Part shown: piece after piece, positions 13,340 through 22,999 of the stretch | Layout of the letters: every line of letters starts with the position of its first letter | Position numbering within the stretch: position 1 is the stretch's first letter | Source: Blasia pusilla | Taxonomy: Eukaryota > Marchantiophyta > Marchantiopsida > Blasiales | Assembly (NCBI GenBank): GCA_050084515.1 | Contig: CM114272.1 | Location: 36,084,001 to 36,148,000 of the forward strand | Length of the DNA: 64,000 nt | Reading direction: 5' to 3' | The notes under the pieces: generated by a model | What the model was told of the DNA's origin: nothing | Seen by the model: only the letters and a program-made list of their open reading frames with translations | The model's database searches: none | Position numbers and translations under genes: made by a program

Positions 13340-14620
13340 ACCCCATCTCAAACAACAACACTCGACCGCTCTCCTGCATCCAACTGCAAACTCTGATCTC
13401 CTCCACATGTAGTGCCCGGAACCACGCTTGATGATGTGGCTATCATCTCTTGGCGTACTTGCAAAACATCCCAAGAAGTCCAAGGGTGTCTCTCTCGATC
13501 TCCCTTGGTGTGTCGATCTCCTCGGGTCTCGCCCCCAGCCATTGCCTCCACCGCCTTGGTAGGCATGGGGCTCACCAATGCAACCGCTGTGATCTGTCGC
13601 GATCTTATCCGACGGTGCTAAGCCACTCCCAAGCTGAAGATCCATGTCAAACAGTTCAGGTCCATCGCCTGACCCAAGACATGGCTTCATGATGCCTCTG
13701 ATACAGATGGGACTACCGTCACTCCTGGGGGAAATCCCATCGCCCGCTCTCTCTCGTTGGCGTTGGGCTCCACCAACCTCTGAACCTAGTCATCCCAAAC
13801 CAACCAAGGACCGGCCTCCTTGTATGCATAGGAAGCGGGAAAAAACTCACAAACGTGGGAAAGGCTGCCCGCGGCCTGCCTACCCTGTTGACCACAGTGA
13901 ACGGCCGTCGATCATCGTGCCTTACTGCCTGTGATTGACGACCTGGATCTAGAATGGAATCCACTAACAAATGGGAGGGGCGCTTTACTCTCGCATATAC
14001 CCTCAATAACACCGCATGGGCACCAAGTTGGTCCACCATAGACGAGGGCTATGGGCTCTAGAACCTACACTCGCCGCATCCAAGAATACTGTTGGGCCGA
14101 TCCAGGTACGCACCCGATGAGCACTTGTCACCATCCGTGACCTGGAGTCTCCTAAGATGGGCACATTATCTAGAATGTAGGCTGGAGAACGAGATTGGTG
14201 CTCCTACAACTGCCGTAAGACCTTCAACATCTCCCAAAACAACCTGGACCCAGTATGAGCCAACCCGCTGCCTCGTCCCACACTCAATTGGCCCTGATGT
14301 GGCCAACCAGAAATGACCAAATCAATGGTCCCTACCCGTTCCAAGTCCCACGTCCCCAACAACGAAATATCCCTCGGTAGGGAACTCTGATATCCTTGTA
14401 CCGCGGACGCAGACAATAAGTCGGGAAAACGTAGGCGTAACTGCGCCACATGTTGTAGTGAGATGCGCCTCGCCACATCATCACTCTCCACATACAGGTA
14501 TTGTTGTACTCACACTCCTCCCTGCAAAACAACAGCTAACCCGGTGCTAATCCCTCCAAAAAGATCTAACACTTGAATACCCTCCTCCGGGGTACATCAC
14601 ACAATGGGTGTGGTATCCGA
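13340..14620 (-). pseudogene. C5 DNA methyltransferase domain of Copy 1 (decayed; catalytic Cys replaced)
   Basis: Cytosine-C5 methyltransferases transfer a methyl group from SAM to cytosine via a PCQ/PCN cysteine. Read after the protease: motif I as VLDLFGGISTG (about 14540-14585), then YVESDDVARRIS, VGTIDLVISGWPHQ (PCQ is PHQ at 14294-14302), SRLFWEMLKVLR, DNVPILGDSR (motif VI) and FLDAASVGSRAHSPRLWWTN, then a variable part ending HPWTSWDVLQVRQ. The LFWEM and AHR..WWTNL blocks recall DNMT3/DRM enzymes, but PCQ is shared with other classes, so the subfamily is open. The domain lies in line with the protease upstream and RT downstream, so it belongs to the element polyprotein and is not a host gene. 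Confidence 0.85.
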
Positions 14621-15420
14621 GGGTGTCATCGTAGCACTCCCTGCTACCTCGGGTTCCCCAGACCCGTCATGCTCCGGTGCAAACGCCTCGCTCCACGCGG
14701 TTTGCACGTGCTCACCTGCCAATCGTCGAAGCTCCTTAGTCGAGCCCATCAGCGGCACCTCTCCTCCACGAAATGATGCGGCTACCATAACACACCTCTC
14801 CATAGAAATGTCAGGAACGGGAGTATCCTCTGCATGAACATGTCCCTCAATCAAATCACTAGGCCAAGTAATGGCACTGCTAAATGCTGCTAAGGTCGCC
14901 ATCTCTCCTGGCCGTTGCTCGATCACTACACATGTGAATCGAACGGGTAATGAGCTAAGGCGCCCATCACCTGACTGCCATCCTGGTCTGTAGGACACTG
15001 ACTCTTCCCAGTAATCAAGGGAAAACCCCATCGGGTATAACACTACTCCACAAACCAAGACGTCGTAGGACTCTGCATCAGTCACTATCGCCTTGGCTCG
15101 CACCACGAACTCATCTTAGCATGTCCCGGGCGAATCCTCACCACGGCCTCATGTCGGGTGATATACTGTGTGGTACTCGCTCCACCCAAGGATGTATGTA
15201 TCCGGAATGGACAACGCTCCACATCGGCTCTCGTCAAGCCCAATCCTCTGAATGACGCTTTCCCCAACATCAGGGGTTGCGCTCCTGAATCCAACAAGAC
15301 GGGCTGCGGGCTAAAAACTCTACCTCCGGGACTCACCAATTGGAAGACCTCTCCTCGGTTATCTAGCAACACAACACCAGGAGAAGCCATGGCATGCTCT
15401 ATCGCGGGTCTAGCAGGCAT
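14621..15420 (-). pseudogene. Aspartic protease of Copy 1 (DSG intact)
   Basis: Retropepsin cleaves the polyprotein. The active-site loop VLLDSGAQPLMLGKA lies near 15265-15300, with the strand VFQLVSPGGRVFSP before it and GASTTQYITRHEAVVRIRP after it. The second half carries SYDVLVCGVVLYPMGFSLDYW, typical of plant retropepsins. This is the only one of four copies with the catalytic Asp-Ser-Gly complete. A frame change near 15100 interrupts it. It runs directly into the methyltransferase start. Confidence 0.8.
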
Positions 15421-17513
15421 CTCCGCCATCCTAGCAGCCGCAACCTGCCATGAATTTGACGGCCCGAGCATCCACTCCAAGGGCAGGTCCATCACCTCCT
15501 CTACAATCACCTCTGAACGTGATGCAGGAACTCCAACTCCACGCTCACATAGCGTAGTGGCCAGCCAAAAAGTGTCGGTGGGCGTACCTCCCAAGGTCAT
15601 AACATCGGAACCAGAAAATAAAGGAGCGCGGTACACAATGGTGGCCGCCCCCAACAACGTGCTCGACACATGCCTCTCTTGAGCATCAACAATAGGAGTC
15701 ATCACACTTGCTTCTCCCATCGCCTTCCGTGCCTGCTCACCAACAACGTCACCAACTCTCCAGGAACTCTGATCAAGACCCATCGATGGGGTCCTTATTG
15801 CCTCAGAGAATGTGAAAGACTGGGGAAGCCTAGTCTGTTTCCTGGCTTCCCCTCGTTGTGGATCCAACTCAACGGCTGCTCCACGCATCACAACTACGGC
15901 GGCCTCCATATGGGAAATCCCGCACATCCAACTAGGATCCTCCATATCTTTGGCTGCTCCATATGATGTCGATGCCACGGATCCAGCATCAGGTAATCTT
16001 AATGCCATAGCGGCAATCTGCTCCTATAATTTATGTATCTGAGCAGCCATCCTAGCCTCACGCCCAGCATCTCCCTCGACGGGTCTAGGTGGTAGGACCC
16101 TACCTCCTCCACGGGCAGCTCCACCGCCATGTCGGGCAACTCCAGCTCCTCGTCCCCCAACGGGACCATATGGTGCACGATCTCTAGGCCCACTCGGACC
16201 GGCTACTCGGTCTGGTGCCCTCTATGGCCCTCGGTCGGGACGTAACTCAGGATGTAAATTGAAACACGTGGCGCGTGTACGACCATACCTCTGACAATAG
16301 TTACACTGATAACCTCCTGGCGCAACACCATCTCCTCCTCCATATTGAGGCACATGTCCATGACCCTGACGAGCGCAATCGCGCTGATGATGGGCTCCAC
16401 CACATGACCAACAAGTAATAGTAGACGGCTTCTGGTGAGCCGCATATGAAGGCGCAAGTCTCTGTGGCACGGCCTCCCGGTATCCTCCCTGAGCTCGTGG
16501 TGCCACAGTCGACCTATCTCGGAGTTCACGTTGCTGCACAAGTAGTGCAGACAATCGTGACTGCTTTCGCCCAGAACCCACGGTGGCTACGCTCTCCTCC
16601 GCCATGTTGCGCTCAATGTTCTCGGCGGTCCTGAAAACATCTCTCAACGTAGGGGAGGTGTTCCTAAGAAGCACCCCCTCCCGCACACGTGTCCGCAGGG
16701 TCCCGTCCAGCATCGCGTACCATGATCGGATAGCCTGAGCCTCTGTCACCCCCTAAGTGACGCTGATCAATCGGCGCAAGCGATTGTAAGCCTCACGCAA
16801 ACTCTTACCTGGGCGCCTCTAGAAGTCATGGATGCTATGCAACTTCTCCGTCCGTACCCCCTGGTAGCTTGCCCTCAACTCAACAAAGAACTCAACCACA
16901 TGGTTGAACCTGGGACAAACCTGACTAGACGGTGCAACTGCTCCAATGCGAGTGACCCCTCCTAAAACATCACTATTGGAAGAGGAAGTAGCCTCTCTTG
17001 ACTCCTCCTCCTCATCTAGGAATGACTCCGTCCATGACACATAGTGTGGGTCGTAGTAGAGTCGCCATGCCTCAATCTTTTGGGCATATCTGTGGGAGAA
17101 CTCATGGTAATCGTGCATGGGTGCCCCCTCTAAATGCTGGAATATACCGTTCCATGCTGTAAACTGGTTGAACTCTCAAGATTTCGTGGCCTGCTGGGAG
17201 TCGCACCAACTCCTAAACTCTACTATGAAATCGTCCAACCCAATCGTGCCTCCTGCACGTGAAAACCTACGCGGTCCTCTACCCCGATCGTCCATCTCGT
17301 ACGCCCAACTGGTAAGACCACTCACAATGTATGGCGATATGCTCACAAACTCCTCTACATGCCCCCCCCCCCCTTGTCTGAAGATGACACAGAAGGAGAT
17401 CGAGGTGGTCTCTCATGTGGAGACCCTCGAAACCTCGCACCACTCCGGGTAAACCCTCCAGAGCTACTCTTAGGTCCACTACCTCACCTCTCAAAATCCT
17501 GAAAGGACGCCAT
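15421..17513 (-). pseudogene. gag of Copy 1, with two CCHC zinc knuckles (decayed)
   Basis: The capsid/nucleocapsid region starts at the ATG at 17511-17513 (MASFQDFER), the only Met shared by Copies 1 and 3. It shows FNQFTAWNGIFQHLEGAP, VEFFVELRASYQGV, EAQAIRSWYAMLDGTLRTRV and FRTAENIERNMAEES, a plant retrotransposon gag pattern. Two knuckles follow: CWSCGGAHHQRDC (near 16400) and CNYCQRYGRTRATC (near 16290, His replaced by Arg). A Gly/Arg-rich tail and a spacer (ALRLPDAGSVASTSYG ... EMPARPAIEHAM) lead to the protease. Stops sit at several CAG-derived positions. Confidence 0.8.
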
Positions 17514-17726
17514 GATGGCCCTCGTGCCCCTCTCACACGATCACTCTCAACCTCGCAAGTAATCCCTCAATCGCTCATCCCAAACTTACGGCACTCAATC
17601 TACACTCTCCCTCCCTGAGACGTGTAATGTGCGGCAACAAGCGGCGTGGTGCGGCAAATCGACCAGGCTATCATCTCATCGACAACCTACTCTCAACTCC
17701 GGACATCCTACACAGCTCTATGTCCC

Positions 17727-17924
17727 CTAAACCACATACATAAATGATGCTCTCTGCATCCATACACCCAATATCCCCAAATAAACTACCCAAATCCCAT
17801 AATCCCTCATACATGCAGGGTAAAGGACTAGGATGGGTAACCTGAACACATGTCGATGTCGCTCCTCAGCAACTGCACATCTCGATCCCAACTCGGTCGT
17901 GGAGACAACTCCTCCAATCAGCAA
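17727..17924 (-). pseudogene. Small leader ORF b of Copy 1 (unknown function)
   Basis: The reading frame LIGGVVSTTELGS ... EERHRHVFRLPILVLYP ... YGIWVVYLGILG recurs upstream of gag in Copies 3 (54459-54713) and 4 (60160-60444). Here a frameshift cuts the tail short. I recognise no family. The hydrophobic stretch (FRLPILVLYP, GIWVVYLGIL) could be membrane-associated or a beta-rich fold. It could also be a conserved untranslated sequence that happens to be open. Confidence 0.4.
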
Positions 17925-18018
17925 GTCATACTCCTCCCGTACTAATGCTGCTTAAAACTCCTTGATGGACAGTGCGGTTCCAGTGGAACGGTGCGGCGTT
18001 GCAGGCGGCACGGAACGG

Positions 18019-18237
18019 CTACGAACGGCACCACCCTCGATGGTGGGATGCGGCACTCGGCAGCATACCCTCCTCAATCAACAATAAACCCACACTCTGC
18101 TCCACAATGACGGTGCAGATACACGATCGAGACGGTGCGGTGCGGCCAGGAGTGGCACGACGCGGCAATCGGCGGTACGTTGCGGCTACGGGCGTCACGG
18201 CAATGTACTCAATCGTCGTCGAGCGGCTACCAATCAC
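18019..18237 (-). CDS. Small leader ORF a of Copy 1 (unknown function)
   Basis: A 72-codon uninterrupted frame starting MIGSRSTTIEY, with VAATYRRLPRRATPGRTAPS in the middle, VIVEQSVGLLLIEEGM, and ending SHHRGWCRS-stop. The same frame with the same stop is open in Copies 3 and 4 although gag and pol there are broken. It is Arg/Ser-rich in the middle, with no known domain. Whether it is translated is inference. Confidence 0.4.
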   Translation of the reverse strand: MIGSRSTTIEYIAVTPVAATYRRLPRRATPGRTAPSRSCICTVIVEQSVGLLLIEEGMLPSAASHHRGWCRS

Positions 18238-18993
18238 AACATAGCAGCATGAAATGAAAACTCAAACACCATAACGAGGTCATCCACCATCATTGGTTGA
18301 TGACGAAACTTTGATGATGGTGGTGGCCAAACCAAAATACGTGGTGGCGGCGCAAGTAAGAGAATCAACGGCGGTCGTGGAAGACCCTCCATTTTGTAAT
18401 GGCGGCAATAGCAACCAAAGGGTGGACAACGGCCAAATGCAGCTCTGAGCAACGCTGGGCAACGGAAACGGCCGACGGTGGCCGATGGACGGTGACCATT
18501 GACGATGATGATTGACCGTTGACTGATGACAATGACTATGACGGTGACGGCCGCCGTCGGCATGGCGGCTGGTTTAGGGTTTGAACAATTTAACCCTAAA
18601 AATCACCTAGCAATGGCAATTTTTTAAGATTGACCATAACTCTACTTGCAACTCTAAATTGTGCATTATTTGTTGCAGAACGTGCACAACTTTACGATCT
18701 AGAACAGTGTCAAAAAATATTTGGAATTGGACATTCCAGTAAAAAGTGACAGGGATTGTTGTAAAGCCCAATGTCTCTTTCTCCTACACAAAATTTGGCA
18801 ACGCTTCCATACTGATTTCTCCCAACCAAAATGTAAAACCTATAAAAATACAAATCAACAAGCTACATGGTGCTCTTGAGAGCACCAAAGATAGCGATGC
18901 TCAGAGGTCATCCTTGACCTCATCGAGTCCTGTCTCCCACTACTCACGGCTAGCTCGACTAGATCTCATCGATTTATCCTAAAAGACGTGACA
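18238..18993 (-). other. Copy 1 leader and truncated 5' LTR
   Basis: 18898-18993 is the first ~95 bp of the LTR (minus-strand TGTCACGTCTTTTAGGATAA...). It jumps directly into leader sequence beginning GGTGCTCTCAAGAGCACC, a perfect small palindrome that lies about 215 bp into the leader of Copy 4. The rest of the LTR, the primer-binding site and early leader are missing. GACGGTGACGGCCGCCG-type repeats occur at 18.48-18.56 kb. Confidence 0.65.
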
Positions 18994-19114
18994 TGTTCCA
19001 CTAGGTTAGCAAAAGGAGAATGTTAGGACATGCATCCTATGGAGATATTAATGGGTTAGGCTTTCAAAATTTTCTCATATCAACCATTCCTATTGTATCC
19101 CTCCATATGTATGA

Positions 19115-19356
19115 GAAGATAATATATGTCGTGTAGATATTTCTCAAGATCAAATCAATAGGTTAGAAAGGACTATCAATAACATAAATGATGAACTCTC
19201 TCCTCTGTATGAGGAGAATGATATTCACATGGACCTTGTATCCGATCTCAAAACCAAATTAAGGGAGGCATGAACTCAGTTTAACGACTTCATTGAGGAA
19301 GTTTTGCCAATAATAAAAGGCAACCCCAAGCTACAGCCACAAGCAACAATCAAATA
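19115..19356 (+). pseudogene. Coiled-coil coding relic, one internal stop
   Basis: A frame of about 80 codons reads DQINRLERTINNINDELSPL, LYEENDIHMDLVSDLKTKLR, then a TGA, then FNDFIEEVLPIIKGNPKLQP and TAG. The Leu/Ile/Asn heptad spacing suggests a coiled coil. It lies between Copy 1 and a solo LTR, so it may belong to a gag or structural protein of another element. I cannot name it. Confidence 0.4.
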
Positions 19357-19386
19357 GTAATTTTCCTATTTTAGTGAGGATATTAG

Positions 19387-19547
19387 TGTCATGCGTATAC
19401 ACATCACTACACAATATACATCGTTGTCACCGAACACACACGACATCCATGCTAACTTATGGCATCCAAACATCGAGATGATAAGTACCAAAATATCTCT
19501 AATAAATCATGTGATACTCTCAACTACAATATCTACATGGTGCACAC

Positions 19548-19594
<47 letters not shown>

Positions 19595-20041
19595 GTCAAA
19601 CCAAACCCACTCTCCTAAAGAGAGACTTGGGTTACATACATAAGGGAAGGAGGACCATAGCTCCATTGTCTCATGCTAAGAGATTCAACAAAGAGAGAAT
19701 GAGCTCTCAAACTCTCTGTGTTGGAGGTATATCCCCTTTCCTCTCCCAAGCTTTCTCCACGGAAATATATGCTTGCAGGTCACTTCCTTGGCTCTTGGCC
19801 CGATGTAGGAGGTCAAGGGTCACTTCCCAAAGTGGAAATTTAACTACACTAAAAAACGATATCTTACCTGGAATAGAACAATTTCTCAATATGGCTAAAA
19901 ATAAGTTGAAACAAAGGGGAAAGCTACTCCCTAAGGTTATCCATGGCCTCAACAAGTCATCCTTGACCTCATGAGGCTATTCTCTAGTATCCTCGAAGAC
20001 AATCTGCTATATCTCGTCGATCTATCCTAATAGACGTGACA
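19387..20041 (-). mobile_element. Solo LTR of the same family, with (CT)n expansion
   Basis: 655 bp, minus-strand start TGTCACGTCTATTAGGATAG and end GCATGACA, matching the 9246-9890 LTR in order and length. A (CT)n run at 19551-19592 replaces the short CTCTCTCT core of other copies. Flanks ATTAG and ATAAC are not a convincing target duplication. Confidence 0.8.
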
Positions 20042-20517
20042 ATAACGATTATAGTTCTATTATTACCACAATTCTCACTTTACTTGTATTCAATTGCCTC
20101 TAGGTTGCATTTCTCATCACTACCATACGCTGAAAAATCACCATCAAGTCTTGTCTATTTTCCCAAACTGTACGAGTGCTTACTGAATTGTTACTACTGT
20201 ACACTCAATAATTACCGCCAAGTCTTGTATATTTTCCATGCTATATGAATGCTTATTGAATCATTTACCACAACATGCTCATCCAACTACATTATTCCAT
20301 TAACAATCAACTTGCTAATTCCATTAGTATGGCCATTTGCACAACCCATTTTGTCCACCTCCAACATCATACTACACACCTCATGTACTTAGCCTTCTTC
20401 ATTTACTCTCACATGAGTTCCATCCCATGAACCCATGTCCATACTGTTACAAAGATACTAACTTAAGGAGAATATATGGATACTAATCCTTATCTCGACA
20501 TATGCTCTAGCTACTTA
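20042..20517. other. Spacer without recognised features
   Basis: AT-rich, no gene. A partial internal repeat is visible: CAAGTCTTGTCTATTTTCCC near 20147 and CAAGTCTTGTATATTTTCC near 20219, each followed by GCTTATTGAAT-like text. Confidence 0.5.
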
Positions 20518-20685
20518 TCTATATTAGTATTGGAGAGTGCCTTCTTGATTTTCAAACACTTCTCTGCTTGACACGTGGCAATTGGGCAGCAAGAAAATGT
20601 TTCTCATACTACGGGCAACAAGAAAGAAAATTTGTGTGCGGCATGGTTAGTCCCTTCACTCCCGTGCATGGCACAAGTTGTACAA
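20518..20685 (+). mobile_element. Short non-autonomous Helitron-like element
   Basis: Begins TCTATATTAGTATTGGAGAG, the 5' end shared by the repeats at 21363, 22342 and (minus) 41011. It carries the family landmarks CACGTGGCAATTGGGCAGCAAG. The 3' end near CCGTGCATGGCACAAG resembles a Helitron subterminal hairpin but lacks a clean CTRR. There is no protein-coding capacity. Confidence 0.45.
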
Positions 20686-21169
20686 TAATAATGTTAATGA
20701 CATCTGTCATTACTATAAACATGCACCAAGCAACATACATCACATTCACACAAGGTTGAAAGATAAAACTTTCCTTCTTAATTTTAGGCAACAATTGTTC
20801 TTATTATTACCTTTATTGTAACCTCCTACTAATTACCATCCCAAGTCTTTTCAACCACTATAAAGTCCCTATATATAGTATATACAAAATCACCCATACT
20901 CATTTACTTACTACTTACTTACGTCCCCATAGGATGATTTTTTAATATTTCCAATTAAAAACATTACAAAATAAAGATATTCCCGAATTTTCATCTTTTT
21001 ATATCCCGTCCGTATATTTTTGTTTGGTTGATTTCATGATCACATATCAAAATCTCTGACGAATCCTCCCTCAAACCAAAGGTTTACAACCCAAATCAAA
21101 TCCTCCCTCTTTTCTCCAACTTCCATCTATAGAAAATGATAAACCTCAATCAAAACGCACTAGTATGAA

Positions 21170-21323
21170 ACTCGTGCTATGCGTGGGAGTGAAAGATTAA
21201 TAATGTTGCATACATTTTTTTTTTCTTACTGCCCATACAATAAGAAATATTTTCTTGTTGCCTGATTGCCACATGTCAAACAATGAGATGTTTCCAAATC
21301 AGGAAAGCACTCTCCAATAATGG
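21170..21323 (-). mobile_element. Truncated Helitron-like element
   Basis: On the minus strand the 3' end reads CACGCATAGCACGAGTTTCATACTAG followed by T, i.e. a short hairpin then CTAG|T as in Helitrons. The body carries the GCAAGAAAATATTTC and GGAGAGTGC family blocks. The 5' TC end is missing. Confidence 0.5.
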
Positions 21324-21362
21324 AAAACCGTGGAAATACATAAAAGAACTCAAAGAGTCCAA

Positions 21363-22500
21363 TCTATATTATTATAGGAGAGTGTGCCTTCTTGATTTGC
21401 AAACATGTCTCTACTTGACACGTGGCAATTGGACAACAAGAAAATGTTTCACATGCTACGGGCAGCAAGATTTTTTTTGAATTTATGTGCAACATCATTA
21501 ATCTCTTCCCTTCATGGGCTACACACTAGCTCTTCAAACACTTTTTATTTCACTTCCACCTTATTTGCAGCATCATCAATCTTTTCCCTTCATCTCTTCC
21601 TCCACGGGCTATATACTATCTCCCATAATAATAATATAGATTTCCGGTTCTTGGGTGCACTCACGTACACCCAAGAACCGGAAATCTATATCTATATTAT
21701 TATTGGCCTACTTGATTTGCAAATACCTCTCTACAAAAGTAGGGCTCCGCTAGGCTCTGCTCTGAGTTATGCTACGATGATGGACGCGCTGCGAGACTAA
21801 CCAGAGAAAGAGAGCTCGGTGATACCAGCAGCAAGAGACACAAGGCTAGTAGCTATCAGCAGACGGGATGGGAGAGCCCCGTGCTGCCCGGGAGGGATTT
21901 GCAAAAGTCTTGACATATGGCAATAAGAAAATATTTCATATCTTACTGGCAGCAAGAAAAAAATTGAATTTGTGTGCAGCATCATCAATCTTTTCCCTTC
22001 ACCTCTTCCTCCACGGGCTATATACTATCTCCCATAATAATAATATAGATTCCCGGTTCTTGGGTGCGCTCCCGCACACCCAAGAACCGACCAATCTATA
22101 TTTATATTATTATGGGAGAGTGCCTTCTTGATTTGTAAACACCTCTCTACTTGACACGTGGCAATGGGACAGCAAAAAAATATTTCACATGTTATTGGGA
22201 GCAAGAAAATTTTTGAATTTGTGTGCAATATCATCAATCTTTTCACTTCACCTCTTCCTCCACGGGCTATATACTATCTCCCATAATAATAATACAAATT
22301 TCGAGTTCTTGGATGTACTCCCGCACACCCCATAACCGACAATCTATATCTATATTATTATGGGAGAGTGAGTTCTTGAATTACCTCTCTACTTGACATG
22401 TGACAACTGAGAAGAAAAATATTTCACATACTAGAGCAGCAAATTTTTTTTAAAAATTATTTACAACATCATTAATGTTTTCCTTTCGCGGACTATACAC
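21363..22500. repeat. Array of four related Helitron/MITE-like modules joined by hairpins
   Basis: Modules start near 21363, 21685, 22094 and 22342 with CTATATTATTATGGGAGAGT. They end with the inverted form ACTATCTCCCATAATAATAATATAG at about 21638, 22047 and 22299. Between them lie inverted repeats built on CCGGTTCTTGGGTG: 21635-21690 (near perfect), 22047-22098 and a degraded one near 22295-22345. Each module body carries GACACGTGGCAA and CAGCAAGAAAAT. The second module holds a GC-rich insert (about 21724-21895). Confidence 0.7.
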
Positions 22501-22529
22501 TTATCCTTAATCACTTTTTCATGCACGGA

Positions 22530-22536
22530 TATAAAA
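22530..22536 (+). promoter_or_regulatory. Candidate TATA box for the GST-N-like gene
   Basis: TATAAAA lies about 470 bp upstream of the proposed ATG, just past the Helitron-like array and before a C/T-rich leader. It is suggested by position only; an in vivo start site cannot be inferred. Confidence 0.3.
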
Positions 22537-22642
22537 TAGTACCCAAAAATCACAACCGGCCCTTTAAAAAACGAAGGGGTATTTTCCCCTTCCTCGCACT
22601 TTCAGTACACCTCTACCATTCGCTGTTCCCACGTATCTTTCT

Positions 22643-22842
22643 TCGGACCAAAGGTTTGCCACCAGAATCGGAGAAACCCCCGTTTCTCCAAGTTCCATCG
22701 ATGAACCTCTCGCCTCTTAGTTCCCGTCGGCTCTCTCTACTTCCCGATCCACTGTTTCCGACCAGTGGACCTCTCGGACCAAAGGTCTACCATCCGAACG
22801 GGACGATCCCTCAGTCCTCTAAATTCTATCCACGAACTTCTC
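22643..22842. repeat. Duplicated promoter/leader segment
   Basis: Two copies, 22643-22711 and 22773-22842, share CGGACCAAAGGT, CC-TC-AA-TTC-ATC and GAACTTCTC-type blocks 130 bp apart. A third, more diverged copy lies near 21075-21135 (CAAACCAAAGGTTTACAACC). All lie upstream of the 10-exon gene. Confidence 0.55.
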
Positions 22843-22999
22843 ACACTTGACACTTTTGGTGTCACTTACTCTCTCTCCTCCACTTCTCCGTATCAATTTC
22901 CGTCTCCATCGCCACTCCACCTCCACCATCTTCTCCTCGTTTGTTGGCAGAGCTGAAATACTTGTGTGGGGAGCCTGTGAGGAACCTGGTGCAATTCTG

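Larger units (their letters stand above)
9246..18993 (-). mobile_element. Copy 1: Ty3/gypsy-type LTR retrotransposon carrying a C5 DNA methyltransferase
   Basis: This is the most complete copy in the window. Read on the minus strand it has an LTR remnant (18898-18993), a leader with two small conserved ORFs, gag with two zinc knuckles, an aspartic protease with DSG intact, a DNA methyltransferase, reverse transcriptase, RNase H, integrase, a polypurine tract and a 645-bp 3' LTR (9246-9890). RT before integrase is the Ty3/gypsy order. The methyltransferase is inserted between protease and RT. Many in-frame stops (often TAG where another copy has CAG) and frameshifts make this copy non-coding today. 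The 5' LTR is shortened to about 95 bp. Confidence 0.9.

Noticed and set aside
13340-14620. The methyltransferase as a host CMT/DRM gene
   Set aside because: Four copies all lie between retroelement protease and RT in the same orientation, without introns or chromatin-reader domains.
17361-17372. Poly-C run as a regulatory element
   Set aside because: It lies inside gag of Copy 1 where other copies have CCTCCCCCTC; a simple slippage expansion.
19459-19974. A 171-codon frame over the (CT)n tract
   Set aside because: Lies entirely inside a solo LTR; the openness comes from the microsatellite.
19382-20046. Target-site duplication around the solo LTR
   Set aside because: ATTAG and ATAAC match at only three of five bases.
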